Assembly (NCBI RefSeq): GCF_036370855.1
Contig: NC_088106.1
Location: 29,724,001-29,788,000 of the forward strand
Direction: 5' to 3'
Length of the DNA stretch: 64,000 bases
Source: Dromaius novaehollandiae
Lineage: Eukaryota; Chordata; Aves; Casuariiformes; Dromaiidae
The notes under the pieces: generated by a model
Told to the model about the DNA's origin: nothing
Seen by the model: only the letters and a program-made list of their open reading frames with translations
Databases searched by the model: none
In this document: one piece after another, positions 20,235 to 33,000 of the stretch
Layout: each line of letters starts with the position of its first letter
How positions within the stretch are numbered: position 1 is the stretch's first letter
Program-made: the position numbers and the translations under genes

Positions 20235-23199
20235 CGCCAAATGAACTATATTCCAACTAATCTCTGGTCTGCCTATTACAGTCTAATGCTCCTGTGATTT
20301 GTGTATTTAAAGGGGTACTTGCTGCATAAATAAATGGCAAGACAGTGTTCTCGCTGGGTGTAGCAGGATGATAAACATATTGTTTCTTTCTCGCTCCCCT
20401 CTCCGCTGTGTGTGTTCCAGTCGGTCCCTGTAATATTATTATGGATATTTTTACCAAGCGTTGTGCTCTGAGGAAGTCGGAGGTAGGATGGTGTCCTCTC
20501 GTGGTAACTGGTATCCTTGCAGCCTTCGACCCAGCAGTGCTAACAGCCACCCATGAAAAAGATCAGGGAGAAGCCTGCCAGGATGCGCAAGCACTGCAGG
20601 GGCATTTTGGGGGCAAACCTCCCTGGGCAGAGGTTCCTACTTCTGCAAGCAAAATGCAAAGCCAGCTCTGCAGTCTGCGTCCCCCTGGTATGGGAGGAAG
20701 CCACAGAGGGAAATCCCGCCCTGTGCTTGCTAATTGTGCACACTTCAGTGCACTGGGCTGGAGGCAGGTGGTTGCACTCCGTTTCCCAAGCCCATCACTG
20801 ATTTAAATAAGGTGAGGGAGAGTACAAGAAAATGAAGCATTGGAATGGGAAGGAGTTGGACCAGCTTTCTAGAGCAGGGCAAGTCCATCCTATCAAAGTG
20901 CATCTCTCTAGAGGTAGCAGTAGTGCTGCTGTGTTTAGATGGTGGCTGTAGTTGGGGACCATCCCATAGGTTGTGTTCATACATAGCAACACTGATTCCC
21001 ACCAACTGGATGGGAGGGAAGGGGTGAAGACAGAGAAGAACAGGTTCAAGGTGGCCTTCCAAAATCCCATCCCGTCACCTCGGGAGCCATGCAAATTCTT
21101 CCCGTTGCTGGTAACGAAGGAGATCTGCAGCTTGGGCACGGCGGATGGCCACGGAGAGGCTGCCTTAGCTTGTGCTAGCCCTACTGCAAACAGCATTGGG
21201 CTTAGCCCTTGTGCATCCCTGCACCGTATTTCAAAGGCACACAGCCTGTGCGATGCCTGTCCCTCACAGGTACACATTTCCCAGTGTCTTGCCAGTAAGG
21301 CTGCTCTCTGCCTCTCCAGACGAGGGAAGGTAAGAGCTGACAGCAGGACAATAAACGTCCAGGGACAACAGGTAGAGAGAGTCCATAAGGAAATAAGGGT
21401 GAGGACACATCCAGCATCAGTTTCCTGCCTTAAAGATTATCTGAAAGTAAATGATACTTGAGGAGAGTCTGTGTCTTCAGTCATAGCATTTAACTGATGT
21501 CCATCTATCATGGCCTGACTGTCCAGCTCTGGCCCCTTACCATGCCAGTACGGTTTCAGCGACGCTGTGGCTCCTGCAAACCGTGTGGGTCACAGTGGCC
21601 TCTGCGGTGATAGGTGTGTGTAGCACGTGCTTTGGTGGGAGTCTAGAGGTGCTACAGCAGCTACGGCTTTTACTAGGGGACGGTGTGATTACTGGGTTTG
21701 TTGCTCTGCTGTGACCCAAGAGCCTGTGCAAGCCCGGGTCAAGTGTCTTTCGAGGGCCTTGCATTTGGCGCTGCCGTGATTTACAGCCCTTAAGGAGTTT
21801 GTGGGTGAATCCGGCTTAATTTTTCTAATTTCCTTGTGCTTTGTGGTTTATGATTGGCCTTCCAAGATGCCCAGCTGATGGCAACATTCAACAGAGGGAT
21901 GTGGGTGGGCTCAGGCTGACCAAATCGGAGCTTCTGAATCTTTCCTGGGTCTTCCTACTTCACGCTACACTTATTTTGATGCAGCTTTTGCTGTTATTTG
22001 CCTGTTGGTGTGTCCCAAACTGGTGACTGCCTGGGCAACGAGCAAAGCCATCCAGTAGTACAGCTGTGCCAGAGCCTTCTTGGTCCTGTGAGCACAGTTG
22101 GCAGTTAGTGATCATTTCTGTGCATCGCCCCCCAAGACGCCTGCTCTGCGGCATCAGGTGGTTACCGGTTTTCTCTGTCCTGTTACCTTTTGCTCTCGTC
22201 GTTACTGCCAAGTAGGAAGTGCAGTCGTGGTAATGTTGCCTTTTCTTCCCGCGCAGGAGTCCTGGCTCAAGGACATGAGGTCACTTGTAGATCCCAACAA
22301 AAGGGTCTCAAAAGTGGCTTTTTTTCAGTGTAGGGGATGGGAGAGGGTTATCTCTCGAGGTGAAGAAATTTTATGACAATGTATTTTTTCTGGCTGGAAA
22401 AGAAATGGGAGAGAGAAAAGAAAATGTTGCTGAAAATGAGAACTTAATTTTTATTAACATTTCTAACCAGGTACAAAATAAATGAATGATTATTGTTAAA
22501 AAAAAAAAGAAAAGACCATCCTTCATCTGCACAAATTCTTTCATTTTGTTTTGCAGATTCCCTTTATTCTGCAAGGCTGCCTGGGGTCTGTGAAGGTACC
22601 GGCTGGAAATTAGTCACGAATGCATGCTTCTGGGGTGCTCTCTTTGTACCTACCCGGAGCAGGAGGGAGTGGTGGAGAGATGTCCCAGTTAGCGAGGAAC
22701 TTGAGGCAAGTTGCCCTGATTCACCTCGTCCCCATTCAGCTGTGCCAGTGTGGGAGCAAAGCAGCTGTATTTGCAAGGAGCTCACGTTTCCAGCCTGTCC
22801 CATGAAAACCTCCCCGGGTTTTGTGGGGAAGATGCTCCCACCACTTCTTGGAAGCTATTTCTGTAGAGCTAAGTTGTTGTTGATGCTCATTCCAGAGCCA
22901 GCCCCTTCTGCCGTGCGAGGTCAGGCCCTTTTTTGCTCCCTGAGCTTGCTCTGGCTTTCAGTGGCTGCGGTACCAGCTGTTGTTCTCCAAGCAGTCATAC
23001 CCTTCCGCAGACCTGTTTTTTCTTGTATGGTTACTGTATTTTTCATGCCTCCCTGATGCCCGCAGGGCCCAGATCGTAGGGCGGGTTTGAGCCAGGCTGG
23101 TGAGCATGGGCATGAACTCCTCACAGCCTCATCAGCTCGAGTCTTGGTTGTGCAGGAGCAAAGGCGTATGCATGAAAAGGAGAAAATCTGAAACCTTGT
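20235..23199. other. Unique non-coding stretch with weak splice-like sites
   Basis: No gene or repeat recognised. A 60-bp segment 21270-21329 lies between CCCTCACAG and GTAAGA and is open in one frame. An acceptor-like TTTTGTTTTGCAG ends at 22556, inside a plus frame of 187 codons (22493-23056). That frame has no recognisable domain. In 64 kb, pairs like these are expected by chance, so I do not call them exons. Confidence 0.35.
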
Positions 23200-23560
23200 A
23201 AATAAGAACAACTGCAACAGACCATAACTATATCATTTTCCTCCACAGTGTGTAATGCAGCAGTGGGCTGAGAGACACTGTCATTAATATGGGCGTCCAA
23301 TTTGTGGCCAAGGCATGAGTAAGTTCATTGCTGACTTCCCTCAGTATTTAGAAACATTTGTCATTGTTCCTTTCTTTTGGACCAGGAAGGGCTTATGCTG
23401 GAATCGATTCCCAGTGGCCATGGTGCTCTCCAGTTCCATCATTATGTGCTATTATAAACAATAGCAATAATCATCATGTCACTGTTTCCAAGGCAAGCTT
23501 TGCTGTCTTTGAATTGGCAGTCTTTCATCTCCAGCTCAGCAACAGCCAGATGCTTAGAGG
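23200..23560. promoter_or_regulatory. Candidate conserved non-coding block
   Basis: Repeat-free sequence with an AT-rich lexicon: CATTAATATGG near 23283, ATCGAT-like cores near 23403, and ACAATAG and TAATCATCA words near 23459-23477. It resembles distal regulatory DNA. Without an alignment this is a guess from composition. Confidence 0.2.
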
Positions 23561-23692
23561 TCAGAGTGTTTTGTTGGGTCTGTAGTAACAAGTAATAATC
23601 TGAATTTTACAGTATCCTCCAAGGATCACACTCCAGGCCCCCCTCTAGCAAGAATCATGCGGGCAGGTAGCAGAGAACAAATTCTCCCTGCC

Positions 23693-23703
23693 TTTTTTTT
23701 TTT
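23693..23703 (+). repeat. Poly-T run (T11)
   Basis: A short T homopolymer, 76 bp before the G18 run. Confidence 0.85.
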
Positions 23704-23779
23704 GCCCATTTAGTCACCTGTACCATGCAGGATACTCACAGGGCCTGGCAGAATCTGGCTTTGGTTTACTGCATGCTAT

Positions 23780-23797
23780 GGGGGGGGGGGGGGGGGG
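23780..23797. repeat. Poly-G run (G18)
   Basis: Eighteen consecutive G residues on the plus strand, flanked by CTAT and ACTCCCC. Long G runs can form quadruplex structures and are error-prone in sequencing, so the exact length is uncertain. Confidence 0.9.
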
Positions 23798-23879
23798 ACT
23801 CCCCTTCTCATTGCCCTAGAAAATAGCAGTATTCCTAAAGAATGCAGCCTCCATGCAGCAAAGACGTGGCTGGCTGAAA

Positions 23880-24260
23880 TATTCATCGAGACCTCCTCTC
23901 TGGATTAAGGAGGGCTTTTATTTTGTTGTAATCAGTTCAGTGTTTTACAGCTAAAATTCAAATAGAAGCTTAAGAGCTTAAACAATGAAATGTGAGGATG
24001 TGTTGGCATGGATGGGCCATCTTGCCTCTTCTTCAAGCCCATGTGCAGCTCTGCTTGGCATTAACCTGGGGAGAAAATCTGGGCCTCAGCATTAAAAGGT
24101 AATCGAATGAGTTAATGCATCAGCGGTCCTCCCTGAGGCTGGGGTCGGAGAGGGGTCTCCAAAGGCAAAACCACCTGCGGCGTTGCTATTGCACACCCTC
24201 GTTCCAGCTGGACAGCGCTGCTGGAAAATAATTGTAGGTAACTGCCCGGCACTCGGAGAA
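23880..24260. promoter_or_regulatory. Candidate conserved non-coding block
   Basis: Repeat-free DNA with GTAATC, ATTAAAAGGTAAT and AAAATAATTG words. It is followed by a pyrimidine-rich stretch (24290-24460). It looks more like enhancer DNA than like exon or repeat, but this rests on composition only. Confidence 0.18.
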
Positions 24261-25559
24261 GCTCGTTGCTATTCAGCATCCGGAGTCAGCTGCTGTCTGC
24301 TCCTTCGCTTGGGCGAGTCTGAATCCCAATGAATCCTTGCTGTCCTCCGCCTCTGCCCTGGTCTCTCTTGTTTGGTCTCCGTCACTCTTGGCTGCCTCTT
24401 ATCCTTCTCTGTCAGTTGTAGCAGGTCTTTTTCTCTCTCCCTCGGCGTTAGTCTCTCTTCCCAGCTCATATCACAGAGCAACTTCCCAAAGCAATAACCT
24501 CACCTCCCACCTCTTCCTCGGTTGCTTCCCTCTTTGTAGGTAGTGCAAGAGGCAGCTGTTCACCAAGGAGCCAAAGAAGACCCACAACACAGATTGCTTC
24601 CCAGCAAAGGTGGCTTTTTCTGTCCACCGTGAAAACATAACTGCCCACAGGGTTATTGTGTTATTGGGGAACAGAGTCCATCTAAAGCCAGGATGGTTAA
24701 GTGATGCGCATGTCAAGTCCCTACTGGGCACCAGCAACTTTATACCCTTTCCCTTCCAATAAGTGCCGCAAAAGAAATGAGGGTGCTTCATTTGAGGAAG
24801 GGCAACTCTTCCCAGGTTTCTGGATCAGGTCCTCCACTGGTGTAAAAAAAAAAGTACTAGACTGCCTTACTCGAGCTGCAGCAGGCAAAAAATACTTTTT
24901 CCAAAGCATCTTCCTGCTTGGGTTGTTTTTCTTCTGTCTTCCTCCAAATGTCATCGCTAAAATCCAGACATGCTGTCTGCCACACCTTTTCCCTTCCAGT
25001 TAGAGGAGGGAGAAGCAGCTGGCAGGATAGCTGAGAAACAGCAGATACAGCCAAAAATGCTACACTTAAATTCTTGTAAATAAGGCAAGCAGTGCTTTTG
25101 GCCAGCCCTTCCAATACCCGCTCCTCCAAAGCATGCAGCGAGCATCCTTCAAAGGCATGGGGCGTGTGGACCCAACAGCTTGGGAACATGCCAGATCTAG
25201 CTAGGAGGAGTGTATTTTAAAGCACAGCTCTGCAGCTGATGTACATGGCTCTGCTGAAATCCGAATGTCCCTGCTAAGTCCAGTGTCTTGGGTGCATTGC
25301 TGTGGGTGTGACGTGACAAGCGCCACACCTGGGGTCCCAAGGAACCGAGAGTGAGGGGACCTAGGTTGAAGAGGTTCTTCTTAAATATTTCCATACTGCC
25401 TGGTAGGTGAGCTTGTATTTGAAAACACCTTCCTCCAAGTGAGCCATCTGTGCTGTTTTCACTCAGAATCATAAACACTTAAGGGTCACCTGCTTCTTTT
25501 AATCTCCAGAGGCTCTTATTCATCTGAGCTATGCAGCATATCAGTTATCTTCCTCATTC
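24261..25559. other. Unique non-coding stretch, pyrimidine-rich at its start
   Basis: 24290-24460 is dominated by C and T on the plus strand. The remainder is mixed, with an A run at 24843-24853. Overlapping unrecognised open frames only. Confidence 0.4.
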
Positions 25560-25940
25560 CTTGTCTGTACCAACATAGTGGTACTGTTACTGCTTTTTAT
25601 TTTTATTGTTTGCATGCTCTCAGTCGCTAGCTCCAAATATTCTGTAACAAGGGAATGTGATTTCCTGATCACCTTCCTTCATTAAGAAAACTTAATTTTA
25701 GTGCTGATGGGAAATGAACTGGATTAAAGAAAATACACTGCCCTAAAACAACCATAAGGTTTCTGGTTGGATTAAATATTAAAATTAATAATCCGGTGCT
25801 GCATTCAGCCCCCTGTATTTATGTTAATATTTAATTCAATAAAAGCACATGTTTCAGAACCTTTTCCCATTTGTTTAAAGTCACAGATGAAATTCCAATT
25901 TCCGCATAAAGTGGAACGATATGTAGCTAACTGTTTTATG
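25560..25940. promoter_or_regulatory. AT-rich candidate regulatory block with paired bicoid-type sites
   Basis: AT-rich, repeat-free DNA containing GGATTA at 25769-25774 and its reverse complement TAATCC at 25789-25794. A third GGATTA-type core lies near 25730. GGATTA/TAATCC is the core bound by OTX, PITX and related K50 homeodomain proteins. ATTTAATTC and TTAATATTTAA words add to the homeodomain character. This is a plausible enhancer, unverified. Confidence 0.3.
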
Positions 25941-27109
25941 GTAATGAGGAGGAATGGCAGCTGAAAAATCCTCTACCTGGAAGGGAGGGGAGGTTTTAGC
26001 AGCAGGAAAGCGAGAGGATGGTAGGGCTGCAGAAGACTGCAAATCCTGGTTGCTGGAGGAAGGCTTGACAGCTAGAAAAGAGACTGAACGTGGGCAGTAC
26101 ACAGTGCAAAGCCAAAGGGCAGTAAGTCCTCTTAACGTGGCAACTGGTTTTGAAGCGTGTTTTGCCCTCATTGCACTGGGCAACTGTAGAGAGGTAGCAG
26201 CAGAGGGCTTTCGGATGTTTGCCGCTGGAAAGGAGGTGGGTCAGTGCTGGGACCAACAGTCAAGAACAGGTCCTGAGCTGGGAGGTCTATCCCAGCTGTC
26301 AGAACTGACCTGCTCAAGGTCACATTTCTTAAAAGTGCCTGGCTTCAGTTTTGACTCATTTCCAAGCAGTAAAAATACCAGACACCTTGACTCAGACCCA
26401 GTCTTTGCCATGGGACACCTCTGGAGGCCTTGCGGCTTCACCACTCTTCGAATCTAGAGGGTTTTCTTTAGCGAACCCTCCTGCTAGCAAAAAAGTAGAG
26501 CAGTGAACACACAAAGTTTGAAGTTTAGGTACGGTCTGGGACCAGACCAGGAGTTGGGGTTCTGGTTTGAGGCTGGATCCCCTGATGAATTCTCCCCTGA
26601 TGGCTCTGAGACATTATACCTTCAAACTGTGAATACCAGGCAAGGTTAGCTAAGGAATGAGCTTTACCAGAACCAGGAGCTCATTCCCTTTTCTAGTGCT
26701 GAAGCAAACCTGGCTGAAGTAGACCTAAACCACTGCTGAAGTCCTGGGAGTCAGTCTCAGCATCCCAAAGACAAAGAGAATCAGTTGCCTTGGAGGTTTC
26801 GGTTTTCAGCATGGAAAATTACCTGGGAGGAGCTTGAAGAGTCCTATTCAGCTATTTCCCAGTTCCAGGGGAGCCGTGGGCAGAGCCTCTTGCGGAGGAT
26901 AACGCTTGGGTATTGCAGATTGGAGGGTAATAGAACAGCTCTCTCCTTTCCTATGGTAGCTAAAACGTTGAAGAACAGAATAATTGCATTGTCTGACATT
27001 TCAAGGAGGAAGAAGATGGAGTATCTAACAGTGAAGAGGAAAACTTAAATGCTTTGGAGGTGGAGTACGAATGAGTTTTCCAGACTTCAGCTACATATCC
27101 AAAGTTCCC
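25941..27109. other. Unique stretch with one well-started but unrecognised open frame
   Basis: A plus frame of 167 codons (25954-26457) begins in a fair start context (purine at -3, G at +4). I recognise no domain, and a minus frame of 100 codons overlaps its start, so I leave it uncalled. No repeats recognised. Confidence 0.35.
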
Positions 27110-27370
27110 TGAACCTTTTGGGGCCTAATTAAATTTGAGGGGCTTTAAAAAAAATCTACATGGAAGATAATACTTTTTTATATTAAGAACCTGCTTAATA
27201 AAACAGATTACATGTAAAATAGAAATACAGGCCCTGCAAAGGAAGAGTGAAAAGACAGTAATGAACAGTGTCTCAGCGTTAATGAATCATATTAGCATTC
27301 CATTACCTGCAAATATTATAAATAGATCAACCAGTTTCAAGTTCCCGTTCTCCAAAGAACTTTCTGTGAT
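27110..27370. promoter_or_regulatory. AT-rich candidate regulatory block
   Basis: Contains CCTAATTAAA, GATTACATG, GTTAATGAATCATATTAG and similar homeobox/POU-like words, with no recognisable repeat. Composition suggests a conserved non-coding element, but this is untested. Confidence 0.22.
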
Positions 27371-27394
27371 TTTTAAAGGTGGCTTCATGTGGGT

Positions 27395-27440
27395 AGTCTC
27401 ATCTTGTAGAGGGGGAAACTGAAGCAGAAGCATGTCACCT
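27395..27440 (-). repeat. Possible MIR-like SINE remnant
   Basis: CATCTTGTAGAGGGGGAAAC followed by TGAAGCA resembles the reverse complement of the conserved central MIR segment, at about three quarters identity over 27 bp. The downstream part agrees poorly. Birds retain few such remnants, so chance similarity is a serious alternative. Confidence 0.2.
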
Positions 27441-27479
27441 GCATTCACCCCGGCCAGCCAAGCATGGTCCTGCCCTGTG

Positions 27480-30000
27480 TGTGCATGGCACTGGGAAATG
27501 TATAACTCCAGCAAGTGCTTCCCTACCTGCATCCAGTGTTTTTTGCTCCTCTCCTGACCCCTTTGTTCTTTTGCTGGTTTGAGCTCTGTTGGGAGCTGGC
27601 ATTGACATCTCTGATGGAGAAGGCTCAGGCTTAGGGCAGGGTAAGACTAGGAATAATGGGCTGGCTTAATGGTAATATTGCTAAATACATGTTTGTGGAT
27701 GTCTCTGTCACCTCGAAGTGCTGCTGTGGAGAAGGGGATTACTGTGTTTTATTTGCGCTTAGTTTCTAGAGCCTGACTTTTGGAAGGAAGATATAAAAGA
27801 GACAAAATGCCAGTGTGCTGGGGAGGGGAAAGCAGGGATTGGGGGTATGCCGAATTCACAGACGAGCACTCCTTTCTTGTTATTATTTAGAGTGATCCTC
27901 CATGTAGTCATGATGGACATGTTTGATAATATTCTGGATAACGAAGCAGGGAGGAGGCACTACTAATAATTGCAAAGAATGACAAGAAGGAAAAACTAAT
28001 GTATTTTAACAGATGGACTGGGACTCATCTCTCCTAACCAATCATGTAAAAATTAGGTGCATGCTCATTTTGGCGCTCTCTGTAGTCCATGCGGAAGCAA
28101 GTTCCTTCCGGAAGACAACTTTCCCTATCCCAAAAGAGGTGTCTATGGCAGATGGGTTCAGTTGTTCTCTGGAGGTATCTGTCTCCTCTTGTTTCAATAG
28201 AGGGAGCGTAGACAACTTTTGTGTCTAAGTACTTAACTTTCAGTTGGTGCAGTTAGCAGAGATGAGCGCTCTTCCCTCCTGGAAGAAGTACAAATATCTT
28301 TGTAATTCCACAGAATTTCATGACTGTTAGTCTTCATTTTTTTAACAGCCCTAGCTGTCATGTATAACTGACGTGTTTGAAGAAGATGGGTTGTGGTTGT
28401 AATGTGGAGAGAAGTGGCATGTAACTGCTGTTTTCTGCCCGACAGAGAGTGACTGCATTTTCTGGTGTATCTCTGCGACTTTGGAGTCTGGATGTCCAGG
28501 CTTTTAGAGGTCGTTAAGAATTGTACTGCCCAGCATTGCTGGACTTAGGCGAATTAGGAGCCTTGTTTCCACATTCAAGGATGAGCTGCAGTCTTGCTGA
28601 AAACCAGTGGGCCTTCATCTCCTACAGGCCTAAATAGTGGAAGGAAATGGATTCATGGCTCCTAGGCTACGTACGGGCGCTGCGGAGAAGTGTACTTAGT
28701 GCACCAGTGAAGAAGGCCAACATGTACAGCAGATTCTCCTCCATAAGGCTGGAGAAGGAAGGAAGTATTTTCTCTGCCCATTTTCCTGGACAGTTATTTT
28801 TATTTTGCACCACTCCCTGTCTTTTTTGTTTGCTTGTTTTGGAGGAGAGTGTAAATACGTTTTACGCCTGCTATTGAGGAAACCTAGATTCACAGGAGGT
28901 TGCAGATGGCAGAGGTGGGCTGCGTGGCAGGTTTTGTGGAAGCAGAACCAGCCGTTTTTTCAGGCTGGATTCATGCTCTGCTCCATCCGCATTTCTCATG
29001 CTCAGCTGGGCCAAAATGAAAGCATCGCTTCCCTGGGAGATGAATCTTGTTCCAGGCAGGGGATGCCAGCATGCTCTTGCAGAGGAGAGGCTGTGTCCTA
29101 GAAGAGCTGTAGTTGGCTGTGTTGCTACATTTTCCATTGCTTTGTGAACAGATGAGGGGAAAAAAAGACACAGATGACAACGTTTTGCCATCTTTTACTG
29201 CTGCAAGTAAGGGTGCGCAGATTTGTTGCACCGGACACGTCTCTGCAGGCTTCTGGCAGGCTGTCCATGGACCATGGTTCATGATGGCTCTCCTAGGGAG
29301 CAGTCAGGACGCACATCTGCATACCAGCATCCATGCTCCTACTGTCAGGGAGCGATCACCTATCCCAGGCTGAGCATCTAGCTGGTTAATGGTGTTAAAG
29401 CTTCACCGGCTGCAGTGTGGGAACAGCCTCCATACTCCCGCACCCCCTAAGGCCATCCAGAGTCCAAAACCCCTTTGATTTAGAGCAAGCAACATCCACC
29501 CACCCGCAACGAAAGATGCAGCAGAATTGCAAATGTCCAAGCCTACTAGGATTTTGCTGGAGATTCAGCAGCCCTGTGCTGTTTTCACCTTAGGGGTTTC
29601 GACTGCGCAGCAAGTCCAGTAATGAACTGCTACTCTGGAAAATAAGACTTTCATTAGGTTAGGATTCTGCCGGGGTATTTGCGTTCCTTCATAATGAACC
29701 ATGATATTGTGCAAAAAACGTGGCGTAGAGCGGAGCACTGCTTATCTCGCTGCTATCATTTAGCCACTTACAGCAACCCAATTCTCCTGCCTCCATCAAA
29801 TACTACAGCTGGAAGAAAGGGAGGGGGAAGATGCAGGGCTGGGATAAGGTGTCCGTCTAGCTGGAGAAGCTTTTGGGGGGTTTGAATCCCCGAATGGGTC
29901 AAACTGTCTGTCAGTGTCTTTAACTGTTGAATGTAACACTGTCGTCTTGTTATGAATGTCCTATGAACAAATGCTGATATTTTTTTAATGTGTTCATTAT
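27480..30000. other. Unique non-coding stretch, nothing recognised
   Basis: Mixed composition, no interspersed repeat or CpG-rich segment seen. Open frames reach 106 codons on the minus strand (28871-29191) with no recognisable domain. Confidence 0.4.
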
Positions 30001-33000
30001 TCATAACTAGCAGGTACTGAAATTGCAATGTGTTTTAGTTCGGGGATGAAAACATTAATAACTACATTGGCTAAGCATGGAAAGATCATTTGTTTTACAA
30101 ATATGCAGAAAATTCAAACCAGCTGGGATTAAAGTACAGCATTTCTTTGTAGACAACGCTTTCAGGGCAGGTTTTACCATGAGAAAGAGTTGGTTTTATG
30201 TAGCCCTCTCTTTCCACAAAGAGACTCAGCTGGACGGTTAACCCACCAGCCGCCAACATAAGCCGTTGGGATAGTAATGGTAAAGAGCAACGAGTTCACA
30301 TAATCAGATTTTTGGCTCACTGACAGTTTGGTTGACCTATTTGCACTGCTATATTCATGGTGTGGCTGGGATGCTCCATGGCAGGGGAATAGGACATCCC
30401 ATTTTGGAGAAAACATTTGCCTCGTATTCCTCCTGGAGAGGTCTGCTCCATGGCATAGAGCCAGGGCTCAGCCGATGGTCCTGCTGGATTCTCACCGGCA
30501 CACTGGGTCCAGATGCTCCATGGAGGTCGGGTCTGGCCGATGCCTGGGGAGAACCTGCCATGGGATGAAGCAGGCTGTCCCAGGAAGGGCAAGTGATTGA
30601 CAGCATGTGATTTTTCTGTCGAAAGCTGCCAAATAAAACACACATGCAAAAGGCCTTGGAAGTGGTGTGCTGGTTGGGACAGGAGCAGAGCTCGGGTTGT
30701 CCCAGGGTAGGGCATTTTCCTCCTTGGGAGACTGCTTGGAGTCTCTCGGAAGAGCTGATCATGGTTATTTGCCCCATGCAAAGCAAAAGCACAAGGCCTG
30801 GGAGCTGTTTCAGCCCTACCTGGAGGTCTCCATCAACATCCATGTTGGGGTCATGCTTGCCTCCACAGGGCTGGATCTCGCCTTCATCTTGCATTTGATC
30901 TTGTGGAGCAGCAGCTTGCAAAGAAATACAATTAAGAGCTGAGGTCGCCTGCGCTGGGGCTGACTGGGCGGCACGTCTGTCCACGGAGCGGGAGGCCACA
31001 AGGCGCCAGCACCGCTTTCCTCAGCAAGCCCCTGGATGCCGCTCTGCGTACCGCGACTCTGCCAAGGACAAAGAGCAGTAAATCCCATCAGCCTTCTCCA
31101 AACACTTTAATTAAAAAACGACCCAACAGGAGCTTTAAAGGACATGAAAGAAAACAGCTGCAGAGTTCCCCTCTCCCCCCTCGCCGCCTGCCCTCCCTCG
31201 GCAGGGCTCTTCAGAGCAATTCCCATTTAAAGCGGTTTTATTTCCTCTGCTCTGGACTCCATCAGCAGTTTTCGGCATGGGCTCTGTTCCCTGGCTGTGA
31301 AGTGCCTGCAGGATAGATGGTGCCGTTTGCGGAGGTTGCTGGAAGGGATGGGTGGCAGGGAGGAAGAGGAGGGCTGAAGCTCCTTTGCTGGACAGACAGA
31401 TGGACTCACAACTGGCTCACATGAGGTGAACGAGTGTGCAGCTCAGATCCTTGTGTCCATGGATGTGTCCTGCACGAGGACTGAGGCACTCAGAGGGAAA
31501 CCGACCTCACCAAAAGGTCTCTTAATGTCTAGCTAGAGACCTGACCAGCTGATGATGCAGGGAATCTCCTTTAGAGAAGGCCAACTCCTCAGAGTTGAAC
31601 CCAAGGTGGTCCTAGCTTGGCCAGTCCCTCCAAGGGCTCGGGCCAGTCACTGATGTATCTGAGCCCACTCTTGCTGTTAGTGTGACTCCTTCGCTGCTCT
31701 GGCAGTCCCCTCATTTGGCAGTGTTTCCCAAACAGGGACTGAAGCACAGAAGATGATACAGATCTCTGTCTACATCGATACAGAAATGCTGCCAATCAGA
31801 TGTGCTTGGGAGAGGTTTTGTGAATGTATGTACACAGGCAGGAGCTGGCAGAGGAGGCACCAGCCCGTTAACCGCCGAGAGGATATGACAGAGACCGCTG
31901 TGTCGTGGCGGATGCCAGCAAGGATGCCTCCGCTGAGACCGAGCTGCTGAAGGTTGAAATCGGCAATGAGCACCGAGGAAAGGCTGCAAAACGACTGCAG
32001 CATGGGGGTGAAAGCCTGATTGCCCTTGGCCCCGGAGAGAGCTGAAGCCTGTGGAAGTTCTGTCCCCATTTGGGGTTTTGTCGGCGGAGCTGCTGGACAG
32101 CAGCTGGAGTAGCTAGCAGGAGCATGCCGTCGGGAACGCGTGCCTTGGGGCAACCTCCCAGGGCTCCGGGGCTGGACAATGCAACGAAAGAGGTGTTTTA
32201 CCAGCCAAGTCCCCCTGGTCCATACAGGATAGGTATTCTGCAAAATATTTTGTGATTTCACCACTGTTTTCTAGGGGTAGGCCAGTTGTAAATGGAGGTT
32301 TCTTTAGGACAGCCTGAAAGCAGGCACGCCGGAAAGCTCCCACAGCCAGATGTCTCGCTCCTCCCAGGTTCGCCTTGCACAAATCTGGGCAAAGCACCAC
32401 TTGGGATTAGCAATTACAGTGGACACACTGATTTTTAGGGAATCCGATGAAAAGGAGGAGCTCGAAGAGCGTAAGAGTGTGCCATAACCTCTCTTTGATC
32501 CTACCACCTCCTCCCCACTCAGCCCATCCAGCATTTTTGCCTTAAAATGAGGAGGCAAGCCAATAAAATGAAAGCAGCAGCAAGGCCATATCCCTCCCAC
32601 TGGGAGCGTTCACGCTTTATATTTTGCGAATATGAAGTACCCGTCAGTTCAGGGCTTCCAATTAGAGCTGGACAAATGAAAAACTTCTCAGTTCGCTGTC
32701 CAACCCTCAACAAAAATTTCAAATAAGAAATGGTTTGGATCAGTGGGAACTACAGACCCTTTGATTTTTTTTTCTTTACCAAAATAACCCCTTTCCTCCC
32801 CACCCCAATTCATTTTAGATCAAACGCAGTGTTTTATCCCATTTCAAACTGGAATGGCCTTTCAGAACATTAACTGGAATAATACTGGAATAAAAAGTGG
32901 CAGAGCAAAACGACTTTTGAGACTTTTTTCTGCCCAGATGGATGTTGCCACAAAGTGTGTGGGGGGGGGAGGTGTTTCTCCTGGACAATTTTCTTTGGCG

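Noticed and set aside
25954-26457. 167-codon plus-strand frame with fair start context
   Set aside because: No recognised domain, and a start context like this is common by chance. Left uncalled.
30355-30999. Longest open frame, 214 codons, minus strand
   Set aside because: Several other frames on both strands are open over the same bases, no domain or compositional signature is recognised, and the region shows no splice or promoter context.
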